From Amycolatopsis cihanbeyliensis (GTDB lineage: Bacteria > Actinomycetota > Actinomycetes > Mycobacteriales > Pseudonocardiaceae), in the NCBI RefSeq assembly GCF_006715045.1, contig NZ_VFML01000001.1, forward strand, positions 992,001-1,056,000: a DNA stretch of 64,000 nt, written 5' to 3'. The position numbers and the translations under genes are program-made. Each line of letters opens with the position of its first letter. Positions within the stretch are counted from its first letter, which is position 1. The notes beneath the pieces are model-generated. The model was not told the origin of the DNA, made no database searches, and was given only the letters and a program-made list of their open reading frames with translations. Shown here in pieces: positions 35,755 through 44,504 of this stretch.

Positions 35755-37845
35755 ATGCCGACTCTCTCCCGCCGCCACCTGCTGGGCCTGTCCGGAGCCG
35801 TCACCGGCGGCCTCGCCGCCTCCCTGCTGCCACCCTCGTTGCACACCGCCATGGCGCGGCCGATGCGCCGGGGTGGGCTGGACGCCGTCGAGCACGTGAT
35901 CGTGCTGATGCAGGAGAACCGCTCCTTCGACCACTACTTCGGCACCCTGCGCGGGGTCCGGGGCTTCGCCGACCCGCACCCGCTGGAACTGCCGGGCGGT
36001 GACCCGGTGTTCGCCCAGCCACGACCCGGTGGCGGCAGCGTGCTGCCGTTCTCGCTGCGCGCGCAGGCCGAGCGGGAGGGTCGCGACCCCGCCGACATCC
36101 AGTACCTCGGTGCCCTTCCGCACGGCTGGGGCGACGCCACCGGTGCCTGGGCGGGCGGCTGGTACGACGACTGGATCGCGCACAAGGGTGCGGCCACGAT
36201 GACCTACTACGACCGCAGGGACATCGCCCTGCAGTACGAGCTGGCCGACACCTTCACCGTCTGCGACGCCTACCACTGCTCGGTCTTCGGCTCGACCAAC
36301 CCGAACCGCAACTTCCTGTGGAGCGGCACGGTGGGCACCGAGCCGGGCACCGGGGAACGGGCGGTGACCAACGCCGCCTACTCCTACGACCACGCGGGTT
36401 ACGAGTGGACCACCTACCCGCAGCGGCTGACGGATGCCGGGGTGCCGTGGCGGATCTACCAGGAGTGGGACAACTTCACCGACAACGCCGTGGAGTACTT
36501 TCGCCCGTGGAAGGACATCGGGCGGAAGATACTGGCCGCCGTGGACGGTGGGTACCGCACCACCGAGGAGTTCTACCTCGGCTTGTTCGGCAAGCCCGAG
36601 GCCGAGCGGGAGCGGCTGCTGGCCCGGTTCGAGACCGGGCGCGCCGCGCTGAGCCCCGCGGAGCGGGACCTGTTCGACCGCGCGGCCTTCCGCGGGGCCC
36701 CCGGCAGCCTGCTGCCGCGGCTGCGCGCGGATATCGCGGCCGGCACCCTGCCCCGGGTGTCCTGGCTGGTGCCGCCCGCGGCCGACTCCGAGCATCCCAG
36801 CGCGTCCACCCCGGTGGGCAGTGCCAATTTCGTGTACCGGGTGCTGGACGCGATCGCGGCCGACCCTCGGGTGTGGTCGACCACGGCCCTGTTCCTCACC
36901 TTCGACGAGAACGACGGCTACTTCGACCACGTGCCGCCGCCGGTCCCGCCCGCGGTGGAGGGGGACGACGCCGACCACGTGGACGGCAGGCCGCTCGGGC
37001 TCGGGCCCCGGGTGCCGATGACCGTGGTGTCCCCGTGGACCATCGGCGGTTTCGTCGACTCGCGGGTCTACGACCACACCTCGATGCTGCGGTTCCTCGA
37101 GCGGTGGACCGGGGTGCGCGAACCGAACATCAGCCCGTGGCGCCGGACGGTGGCAGGCGACCTCACCGGCGCGTTCGACTTCCGGTGGGCCGGGCGGCCG
37201 CCACGGCCGCGCCGCCCGGGCCCGGTGCCGGAGGCGGTCGACCGCTGGCACCCGGAACCGCCGGAGTCGCAGCGCATGCCCTCGGCGGAGCCGGGGCGGC
37301 GGGTCGCGCGCCCGCTGCCCTACCGGGCCACGGTGTCCGGATCCGTCGAGCACGGCAGGCTCGCGCTGCGGCTGCGCAACGACGGCCGCGCGGCTGCCCA
37401 CTTCGCCGTGTACCCCTACGCCGGTGAGTTACCGGCGCCGGCGCATCACGACGTGCAGCGGGAGCACACCGAGCGGCTCGACCTGCCCGCGGACGGCTAC
37501 CGGGTGGTCGTGCAGGGCCCGAACCGGTCCTGGTGGGAACTGCGCGGCAGCCGCTCCGGCGCGGCGGCGGGGCTGGACGTGCGCACCCGGGTACTGCCGC
37601 ACCGGCACGGGGTGGAGTTCGTGCTGGCCAACGGCGGGAGCGAGGCGCTGATGCTGCGCCTTTCGGCATCCCGCCACGCTCGCGCGACGCGGTTCGTCCG
37701 GGTCGCCCCCGGCAGGTCGGCCGCGGTGGCCTGGCCGGTGGCACACGGCTGGTACGACGCCGAGATCACCACCGAATCCGATCCCACCTTCCTGCGCACC
37801 CTCACCGGCAGGGTGGAGAACGGCCGCCCCGGGATCTCCGGCTGA
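35755..37845 (+). CDS. plc: Phosphocholine-specific phospholipase C (Tat-exported)
   Basis: 696 residues. A twin-arginine signal peptide SRRHLLGLSGAVTGGLAAS directs Tat export. The catalytic phosphoesterase domain has VIVLMQENRSFDHYFGTLRG, the metal/active-site Thr region GSTNPNR, and LFLTFDENDGYFDHVPPP with metal-binding residues. The C-terminus holds two small beta domains of the family. It splits phosphatidylcholine into diacylglycerol and phosphocholine outside the cell. ATG 35755 chosen for the signal peptide. Convergent with rarA, 10 bp apart. Confidence 0.93.
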   Translation: MPTLSRRHLLGLSGAVTGGLAASLLPPSLHTAMARPMRRGGLDAVEHVIVLMQENRSFDHYFGTLRGVRGFADPHPLELPGGDPVFAQPRPGGGSVLPFSLRAQAEREGRDPADIQYLGALPHGWGDATGAWAGGWYDDWIAHKGAATMTYYDRRDIALQYELADTFTVCDAYHCSVFGSTNPNRNFLWSGTVGTEPGTGERAVTNAAYSYDHAGYEWTTYPQRLTDAGVPWRIYQEWDNFTDNAVEYFRPWKDIGRKILAAVDGGYRTTEEFYLGLFGKPEAERERLLARFETGRAALSPAERDLFDRAAFRGAPGSLLPRLRADIAAGTLPRVSWLVPPAADSEHPSASTPVGSANFVYRVLDAIAADPRVWSTTALFLTFDENDGYFDHVPPPVPPAVEGDDADHVDGRPLGLGPRVPMTVVSPWTIGGFVDSRVYDHTSMLRFLERWTGVREPNISPWRRTVAGDLTGAFDFRWAGRPPRPRRPGPVPEAVDRWHPEPPESQRMPSAEPGRRVARPLPYRATVSGSVEHGRLALRLRNDGRAAAHFAVYPYAGELPAPAHHDVQREHTERLDLPADGYRVVVQGPNRSWWELRGSRSGAAAGLDVRTRVLPHRHGVEFVLANGGSEALMLRLSASRHARATRFVRVAPGRSAAVAWPVAHGWYDAEITTESDPTFLRTLTGRVENGRPGISG

Positions 37846-37855
37846 GTCGACCGGG

Positions 37856-39232
37856 TCAGGAGTCGCGGATCGTGCGGCGGAGCTTGGGGACGCGGTCGGC
37901 GAGGGTGCGCTCGGCGCCCCGCTGGGTGGGGTGGTAGTAGTCCTGGCCGACCAGCTCGTCCGGCGGGTACTGCTGGGCGAGCACGCCCTCGGGGACGTCG
38001 TGCGGGTACTGGTAACCCTTGGCATTGCCGAGTTTCGTCGCCCCCGCGTAGTGCCCGTCCCGCAGGTGTGGCGGTACGGTCCCGATCCGGCCGGAACGCA
38101 CGTCGGCGAGCGCGGCGTCGATCCCGGCGATCACCGCGTTGGACTTCGGCGCGGTCGCCAGGTGCACGGTGGCCTGGGCCAGCGCGAGCCTGCCCTCCGG
38201 CATGCCGATGAACTGCACCGCGTGCGCGGCGGCCACGGCCGACTGCAGTGCCGTGGGATCGGCCATGCCGATGTCCTCGCTGGCGTGCACGACCAGCCTG
38301 CGGGCCAGGAACCGCGGATCCTCCCCCGCCTCGATCATCCGGGCCAGGTAGTGCAGCGCGGCGTCCACGTCGGAGCCCCGGATGGACTTGATGAACGCGC
38401 TGATCACGTCGTAGTGCTGGTCACCGTCGCGGTCGTAGCGCACCGCCGCCTTGTCCACGGTCGACTCCACGGTCGCCAGGTCGACCACCTTGTGCTCGGT
38501 CGCCGCGGCGGCGTCGGCGGCCGCCTCCAGTGCGGTGAGCGCCCGGCGAGCGTCCCCCGAGGCCAGCCGCACCAGATGGTCCTCGGCCTCCTCGGTGAGC
38601 TCGATCCGCCCGCCCAGCCCGCGTTCCTCGACCAGGGCACGCCGGATCAGGTCGCGGATATCGGCATCGGTGAGCGGGCGCAGTTGCAGCACCAGCGAGC
38701 GGGACAGCAGCGGGGACACCACCGAGAAGGACGGGTTCTCGGTGGTGGCGGCCACCAGCAGCACCGTCCGGTCCTCGACGGCGCCGAGCAGCGCGTCCTG
38801 CTGGGTCTTGGAGAAGCGGTGCACCTCGTCGATGAACAGCACCGTGTTCTCCGCGTTGTAGTTGCGCCTGCGCCGCGCCTCCTCGATGACGCCACGCACC
38901 TCCTTCACCCCGGCCGACAGGGCCGACAGCGCCACGAAGCGACGGCCGGTCGCGGTGGAGACCAGGTTCGCCAGCGTCGTCTTGCCGGTGCCCGGCGGGC
39001 CGTGGAGCAGGACCGAGGCCGGGGCCGCGCCTTCGACCAGCCTGCGCAGCGGAGCACCCTCGCCGAGCAGGTGTTGCTGGCCGACCACCTCGTCCAGGGT
39101 GCGCGGGCGCATCCGCACCGCCAGCGGCGAGCCTGGCGGCACCGGCCGCTCCGCCCGGGCCGCGACCGGTTCCGGCGGCTCCGGTGGATTCGCCAGATCC
39201 GGGTTCACCGTGAACAGTTCGTCTTGTTCCAC
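37856..39232 (-). CDS. rarA: Replication-associated recombination protein RarA (MgsA, AAA ATPase)
   Basis: 458 residues. Walker [13 protein letters not shown], Walker [11 protein letters not shown], sensor 1 [12 protein letters not shown], arginine-finger region [10 protein letters not shown]. The N-terminus VEQDELF before PLAVRMRP looks like the beta-clamp/SSB-binding start. It acts at stalled replication forks. GTG 39232 gives the family length; the longer open frame upstream is antisense to the phosphoesterase gene and was rejected. M. tuberculosis homologue is Rv2559c. Confidence 0.95.
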   Translation of the reverse strand: MEQDELFTVNPDLANPPEPPEPVAARAERPVPPGSPLAVRMRPRTLDEVVGQQHLLGEGAPLRRLVEGAAPASVLLHGPPGTGKTTLANLVSTATGRRFVALSALSAGVKEVRGVIEEARRRRNYNAENTVLFIDEVHRFSKTQQDALLGAVEDRTVLLVAATTENPSFSVVSPLLSRSLVLQLRPLTDADIRDLIRRALVEERGLGGRIELTEEAEDHLVRLASGDARRALTALEAAADAAAATEHKVVDLATVESTVDKAAVRYDRDGDQHYDVISAFIKSIRGSDVDAALHYLARMIEAGEDPRFLARRLVVHASEDIGMADPTALQSAVAAAHAVQFIGMPEGRLALAQATVHLATAPKSNAVIAGIDAALADVRSGRIGTVPPHLRDGHYAGATKLGNAKGYQYPHDVPEGVLAQQYPPDELVGQDYYHPTQRGAERTLADRVPKLRRTIRDS

Positions 39233-39322
39233 GTCCCCGACGGTAGCCGCCGGGAGGGACACCGCGTGCGCCGACCGCGAACACGGCCACACCGGCGGCC
39301 CGCGGGCCGCCAGGATGTGTGC

Positions 39323-40084
39323 ATGGTCGATCGTGTCGCCGTCCTGTCCGACGTCCACGGCGTGCTGCCCGCGCTGGAAGCCGTGCTCGCCGAACCCGAG
39401 GTCGTCGCCGCGGACCTCGTGCTGCTCACCGGGGACGTCGCCGCGGGGCCGCAGCCCGTCGCCACCCTTGACCTGCTGGCCGGGCTGGGGGATCGGGCAC
39501 GGTGGGTGAGCGGGAACGCCGACCGGGAACTGGTCGCCCTGGCCGGGGGCGGGGAGACCGAGATCCCCGATCCGATCGCGCCGTGGGCGGCCGCGCAGCT
39601 GACCCCGGCGCACCTGGAGCGGCTCGCCGCGCTGCCCGCCACCCGGCGCGTGGACATCCGCGGGCTCGGCCCGGTGCTGTTCTGCCACGCGACCCCGCGC
39701 GACGACGAGGAGCTCGTGCTGGTGGACAGCCCGATGTGGCGCTGGGAGGAGGTCCTCGCCCGCGTGGACACCTCGGTACGGACGGTGGTGTGCGGGCACA
39801 CGCACATGCCGTTCACCCGGCTGGTGGACCGCAGGCTGGTGGTGAATCCCGGGAGCGTGGGCATGCCCTACGGGTCGACGGGGGCGCACTGGGCGCTGCT
39901 CGGCGGCTCCACCGGGCCCGCTATTCAGTTGCGGCGCACGATGTTCGACACCGAAGCCGCCTGCAAGTCTATTGTGGACACTTCGGGTTACCCGGACGTC
40001 GAGGCGTGGGTGGACTCCTTCGTCCGCAACCCCGCCTCCGACCTGGAGGCACATGCCGTGTTCGCGCCACGGGACGGCCGCTGA
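39323..40084 (+). CDS. Metallophosphoesterase family protein
   Basis: 253 residues. Calcineurin-like metal motifs: [36 protein letters not shown] and CGHTHMPF, in the usual order. Close to YfcE/MJ0936-type phosphodiesterases. ATG 39323 with AGGA upstream. It is divergent from rarA across 90 bp. Substrate unknown (2',3'-cyclic nucleotides or similar in relatives). Confidence 0.88.
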   Translation: MVDRVAVLSDVHGVLPALEAVLAEPEVVAADLVLLTGDVAAGPQPVATLDLLAGLGDRARWVSGNADRELVALAGGGETEIPDPIAPWAAAQLTPAHLERLAALPATRRVDIRGLGPVLFCHATPRDDEELVLVDSPMWRWEEVLARVDTSVRTVVCGHTHMPFTRLVDRRLVVNPGSVGMPYGSTGAHWALLGGSTGPAIQLRRTMFDTEAACKSIVDTSGYPDVEAWVDSFVRNPASDLEAHAVFAPRDGR

Positions 40085-40087
40085 CCC

Positions 40088-40963
40088 TCAGCGGCGTCCG
40101 CGTTCGATGGCCGTCTCGGCCGCCGAGCGCAGCATGATGCTCGCGGCGTGCGGAACAAGGTCCCGGCCCCGCCGCCACAACCACGGAACACCCTTCACCA
40201 GCAACCAGCCGACGTGCTCGAGGGTGCTGGTGGCGACCCCGCCGGATCGCTCGAGGGTGACCGGTTCCGGCACCGCGAAACCCGCCTCGGCGAGCACGTC
40301 GGTGAACCCGCGGGCCAGCAGGCGATGCCCGAACTCGGAGGGATGCAGCCGGTCCACGCTCCAGGCGGGCAGCTCGTAGGTTCCCGGCACGGTGGCGAGG
40401 TCGAGGCAGGGCACCCCGTGCCGGGCCACCACGAGGTCGATCGCCTCGTTGAGCTCGTCGATACGGGACTTCAACGCCCGGTAGAGCGGCCGGGGCAGGC
40501 GGAACACCTTCCCGTGGTCGTGGAACCGCAGCGGCACCACGGTGGCCCCGACCGCCCGTAGCGCACCCACCACGTCGTCGAGGCGCTCGGCGAGCACGGC
40601 GGGCGCGAAATCCGACCGCAGCGTGTCGTTCATGCCGACGATCACGAGCGCCACGTCGGGGCGGTGATCGAGCGCGGCCGGCAGTTGCTCATCCCGGACG
40701 CAGCGCATCCTGGCTCCGGTGAAGGACGTGTTCAGGTACCGGTCCGCGTCGACGCCGAGCGCCTCCGCGACGAACGGCCCGACACCACGCCAGCCGCCGG
40801 GGATCCGGTCACCGAGGCCGACGGCGGTGGAGTCGCCGAGTACGGCCAAGGTGCGCGCGCGGCGTGGTGCGGCCGGTGCCGTCGTGGGTTCGATGGGTAG
40901 GGGGTCGATGGTCGTCGGAGTGACGTTCTCGCTCACCACGGTCACGATCCGACGATCAGCCAC
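40088..40963 (-). CDS. SGNH/GDSL-type hydrolase
   Basis: 291 residues. Block I LAVLGDSTAVGLGD with Ser, GMNDTL as the Asn block, and DRLHPSEFGH giving the Asp/His pair. No signal peptide is seen. Probably an esterase; substrate unknown. GTG 40963 is the longest start and has a weak ribosome-binding site; an internal GTG at VVSENVT is possible. Convergent with the phosphoesterase gene, 3 bp apart. Confidence 0.8.
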   Translation of the reverse strand: MADRRIVTVVSENVTPTTIDPLPIEPTTAPAAPRRARTLAVLGDSTAVGLGDRIPGGWRGVGPFVAEALGVDADRYLNTSFTGARMRCVRDEQLPAALDHRPDVALVIVGMNDTLRSDFAPAVLAERLDDVVGALRAVGATVVPLRFHDHGKVFRLPRPLYRALKSRIDELNEAIDLVVARHGVPCLDLATVPGTYELPAWSVDRLHPSEFGHRLLARGFTDVLAEAGFAVPEPVTLERSGGVATSTLEHVGWLLVKGVPWLWRRGRDLVPHAASIMLRSAAETAIERGRR

Positions 40964-41046
40964 GCAGGCTCACCGGTGGTGATCTCCGGGTAACGAGGTG
41001 CGGACGCCTCGGCGAATCCTCCGTGCCGGTGCCGCCCGGCGGTGTC

Positions 41047-42231
41047 CTAGCGGAAAGCCGGGTACAGCGCCAGCTCCAGACCCGGCCCGAAGGCCGCGTC
41101 CAGCGCGGTCGCCACCGTCCAGGCATGCGCGGCGACCTCGCCGAAATCCGCACGTTCGGCGTGCTGGGCGAGATCCCGCCACCAGCTCACCAGCGCGGCG
41201 GCCCGGCCGGTCGGCCGCGGGTCGTTGTGCGGCATGGCCTGCAACAACTCCCAGGTGGACCACCACACCAGCACCTGCTGGCTGTCCAGCAGATGACCGG
41301 CGAGGATGTCGTCATCGGCGAGCGCGGGCCACAGGTCGGCGACCTCCGCGCGCCAGGCGGCGATCATCGCCTCGCTCATCCCGGCGGGCAGCGCCAGCGC
41401 ATGTGGGCTGGACACGAACGGCACCCGCAGGTGCCCCGCGTCGATCAGCGCGTTGCGCACGCGGCCCCGTTCGAAATCGAGGAAGCGGACCCCCTCGTTG
41501 GTCACCAGGTTGTTGTCCGGCCACAGCTCGACCGGGCTGAAAGCGCGGTAGCAGGCCGAACGCGCCTTCTCGGCCGCGCCCTCGGCCACCTCGCGTACCG
41601 CGGTGGGGGTGGACACCTCGAGCCTGCGTTCCAGCAGCGCGGGCAGCTGCGCGCAGGCCAGCACACCGGTGGTGTCGTCACCCCGCGCCTTCCCACCGAG
41701 CCTGCGAAGCAAAGCGTTGAAGTCCGCCTCCCGGCCGGCCGTGCTGGCGTGCAGCCTGCCGAGCGAGCGGGACCAGGACAGCAAGGCGGTCTCCGCGGCG
41801 CGGGCATCCGAGCCGTACAGCCGATCCCGCAGTGTGGGCGCCCCGCCGAGGTCGTCGATGACCAGCACCCGATGGCCACCGTCGTGCGCGAGCAACTCGG
41901 GGCACATGCGCTCGTCCGCCGAGAGCGCGGTGAACAACTGGTAGCTGACCGCCTCCTGGGCGAACGGATCGACCTCACCCGGAGCCGGTTTGTCCGGGTA
42001 GTGCTTGATGACCAGCGTGCGTGGCAGCGCGAACGGCGAGGACGCCACCCTGGCCCGTACCACCGTCGCCGGACCGCTTCCGGCGAGGTCTTCCGGAGCC
42101 ACCAAGGTGATCGAGCTGCCGAAACGCTGCGACAACACCGCCTCGCCGGCCTCGATGGCGGTCCCGATCGCGAGAAGTTCCGCTCCAGCTCCGACAGTCG
42201 AATCGTCGGCAGAGGAGGTATCCACTGTCAT
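41047..42231 (-). CDS. Aminoglycoside phosphotransferase-like kinase-fold protein
   Basis: 394 residues. Kinase-fold features: TLVIKHYPDKP (lysine of the nucleotide site), VLVIDDLGG, and a catalytic loop in which the usual HGDxxxxN reads LWPDNNLV, followed by GVRFLDFERGR in the DFE metal position. Likely phosphorylates a small molecule; no substrate can be assigned. ATG 42231 is preferred because TAGGGT stands 8 bases upstream, suggesting a leaderless transcript; ATG 42237 is the alternative. Confidence 0.7.
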   Translation of the reverse strand: MTVDTSSADDSTVGAGAELLAIGTAIEAGEAVLSQRFGSSITLVAPEDLAGSGPATVVRARVASSPFALPRTLVIKHYPDKPAPGEVDPFAQEAVSYQLFTALSADERMCPELLAHDGGHRVLVIDDLGGAPTLRDRLYGSDARAAETALLSWSRSLGRLHASTAGREADFNALLRRLGGKARGDDTTGVLACAQLPALLERRLEVSTPTAVREVAEGAAEKARSACYRAFSPVELWPDNNLVTNEGVRFLDFERGRVRNALIDAGHLRVPFVSSPHALALPAGMSEAMIAAWRAEVADLWPALADDDILAGHLLDSQQVLVWWSTWELLQAMPHNDPRPTGRAAALVSWWRDLAQHAERADFGEVAAHAWTVATALDAAFGPGLELALYPAFR

Positions 42232-42452
42232 TGTCATTGACCCTACTAGTGAGCGAGCAACCATTTCCACCGCGAACTCGGTGACTCTTTCGACTCGGGG
42301 TGCGCACGCTCCGTGCTGTCGGAGTGACAACGGGCGTCCGGCGGCGCCATCGGCGGCCCGACCGGGGCAGACGCGATCCCACCCAGGAAGGATCTGCCCA
42401 CACCGTCACAACCCGATGACAGCATGCCACCGATGCGGTGTCGTGACGTGCG

Positions 42453-44219
42453 TTACGCCTCCGCCCGGGGCTTGGCGTCCACGCCTGCTTCCTTGCGCTG
42501 CGCTGCGGTGATGGGCGCCGGCGCCCCGGTGAGCGGGTCGTAACCACCACCGCTCTTCGGGAAGGCGATCACCTCGCGCAACGAGTCGGCACCGGCGAGC
42601 AGCATCACGATGCGGTCCCAGCCGAAGGCGACGCCGCCGTGCGGCGGCGGCCCGTACTGGAACGCGTCGAGCAGGAAGCCGAACTTCTCCTGAGCCTCCT
42701 GTTCGGAAATGCCCAGTATCTCGAACACCCGCTTCTGCACGTCGGCGCGATGGATACGAATTGATCCACCACCGATTTCGTTGCCGTTACAGACAATGTC
42801 GTACGCGTAGGCGAGCGCGTTACCCGGGTCGGACTCGAATTTGTCGACCCATTCCGGGGTCGGTGAGGTGAACGCGTGGTGCAGCGCGGTCCACGCGCCG
42901 GTACCGACGGCGACGTCATCGGTGTCCTCGGCCGCCTCGAACAACGGGAAGTCCACCACCCACACGAAGGACCAGGCTTCGGGATCGATCAGGCCGAGCC
43001 GGTGACCGATCTCCACCCTGGCCGCGCCGAGCAGCGCCCGCGCGGCGGAGGGCTTGTCTGCGGCGAAGAACACGCAGTCGCCCGGTTTCGCGCCGACCGC
43101 GTCGGCCAGCCCGGCACGCTCGTGCTCGGCGAGGTTCTTGGCGACCGGCCCGCCCAGCGTACCGTCCTCCTCGATGAGCACGTAGGCCAGTCCCTTGGCG
43201 CCGCGTTGCCGCGCCCATTCCTGCCAGGCGTCGAGCTGCCGGCGGGGCTGGTCGGCGCCGCCCGCCATCACCACGGCCCCCACGTAGGGCGCCTGGAACA
43301 CCCGGAACGGGGTGTCCGCGAAGTACTCGGTGAGCTCGGTGATCTCCAGGTCGAACCGCAGGTCCGGCTTGTCCGTGCCGTACTTGGCCATGGCCTCGGC
43401 ATAGCTGATGCGCCGAATCGGCCGCGGCACCTCGTGGCCGATCAGCCGCCAGAGCGCGGCGATGATCTCGTCGCCGAGCCCGATCACATCGTCCTGGTCC
43501 ACGAAGCTCATCTCGATGTCGAGCTGGGTGAACTCGGGCTGGCGGTCGGCCCGGAAATCCTCGTCCCGGTAGCAGCGGGCGATCTGGTAGTAGCGTTCCA
43601 GCCCGCCGACCATGAGCAGTTGCTTGAACAGCTGCGGAGACTGCGGGAGGGCATACCAGGAGCCCGGCTTGAGCCGCGCGGGCACCACGAAGTCGCGGGC
43701 GCCCTCCGGGGTCGACCGGGTCATCGTCGGGGTCTCCACCTCGACGAAGTCCCTGCCGTGCAGCACCTCCCGTGCGGCCCTGTTCACCTCGCTGCGCAGC
43801 CGCATCGCCGCGGCCGGACCGGCGCGGCGCAGGTCGAGGTAGCGGTGCCGCAGCCGAACCTCCTCGCCGACCTCCAGCCGTTCGTCGATCGGGAACGGCA
43901 GCGTGGACGACTCGGACAGCACCTCGAGGCCGGTGACCAGCACCTCGATCGCGCCGGTGGCGATCTCCGCGTTCTCGTTCCCCTCCGGCCGCGCGGCGAC
44001 CTCGCCGACGACCCGGAGGCAGAACTCCGCCCGCAGGTCGTGCGCACGCTCGGCCATCTCGCCCTCGCGGAAGACGACCTGTGCCACCCCGCTGGCGTCC
44101 CGCAGATCGATGAAGATGACCCCGCCGTGATCGCGCCGCCTGGCCACCCAGCCGGTGAGGGTGACGGTCTGGCCGACATGCTCGGCACGCAGGGTGCCGG
44201 CGTTGTGGGTGCGAAGCAC
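42453..44219 (-). CDS. aspS: Aspartyl-tRNA synthetase
   Basis: 588 residues with OB-fold anticodon domain, class II core and a GAD insert. Signatures: [60 protein letters not shown] with [18 protein letters not shown], and [12 protein letters not shown]. The GTG start 44219 has GGAGAG 8 bases upstream; the longer frame upstream runs through the core-less repeat. Length is typical of the bacterial type. Confidence 0.96.
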   Translation of the reverse strand: MLRTHNAGTLRAEHVGQTVTLTGWVARRRDHGGVIFIDLRDASGVAQVVFREGEMAERAHDLRAEFCLRVVGEVAARPEGNENAEIATGAIEVLVTGLEVLSESSTLPFPIDERLEVGEEVRLRHRYLDLRRAGPAAAMRLRSEVNRAAREVLHGRDFVEVETPTMTRSTPEGARDFVVPARLKPGSWYALPQSPQLFKQLLMVGGLERYYQIARCYRDEDFRADRQPEFTQLDIEMSFVDQDDVIGLGDEIIAALWRLIGHEVPRPIRRISYAEAMAKYGTDKPDLRFDLEITELTEYFADTPFRVFQAPYVGAVVMAGGADQPRRQLDAWQEWARQRGAKGLAYVLIEEDGTLGGPVAKNLAEHERAGLADAVGAKPGDCVFFAADKPSAARALLGAARVEIGHRLGLIDPEAWSFVWVVDFPLFEAAEDTDDVAVGTGAWTALHHAFTSPTPEWVDKFESDPGNALAYAYDIVCNGNEIGGGSIRIHRADVQKRVFEILGISEQEAQEKFGFLLDAFQYGPPPHGGVAFGWDRIVMLLAGADSLREVIAFPKSGGGYDPLTGAPAPITAAQRKEAGVDAKPRAEA

Positions 44220-44259
44220 TGCGGTTGCTCTCCTCGTTCTCTCAGTGCCTGTTGGCAAA

Positions 44260-44377
44260 CGCGCGACACGATCGGCTCGGCCGGGCTCGGACTCCGGCAC
44301 GGTCATCGTGACCTTCGTACGCGGTGCGCCCGGCCTCGCCGCTCGTGGGCTCCGCCGCGCGCGCTCTTCCACTCGCC
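44260..44377. repeat. Dispersed intergenic repeat, copy D (core-less)
   Basis: Upstream of aspS. The left part (44260-44310) matches 8976-9030 and the right part (44325-44377) matches 9214-9265, joined directly without the 170-bp core present in copy A. Shared words are GCGCGACAC and GTGGGCTCCGCC. Suggests the core is an insertion or that D is a deletion form. Confidence 0.6.
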
Positions 44378-44433
44378 ACAGGCAGTTGACTCCAGTTCGC
44401 GACCAGTCTCTCGGAACGCGTGATCGTCGGACA

Positions 44434-44451
44434 TCGGCAGTTTTCTGCCGA
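44434..44451. terminator. Hairpin between the radical SAM gene and aspS
   Basis: Perfect 7-bp stem TCGGCAG-tttt-CTGCCGA, about 55 bp after the radical SAM stop on the minus strand. It has a stable tetraloop but no U-run; a likely terminator of the SAM gene. Confidence 0.45.
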
Positions 44452-44504
44452 CGGTAGAGGCTAACGAACGAGCACCGGGGCTCCGCCACCAGGTTTCCGC
44501 GGGG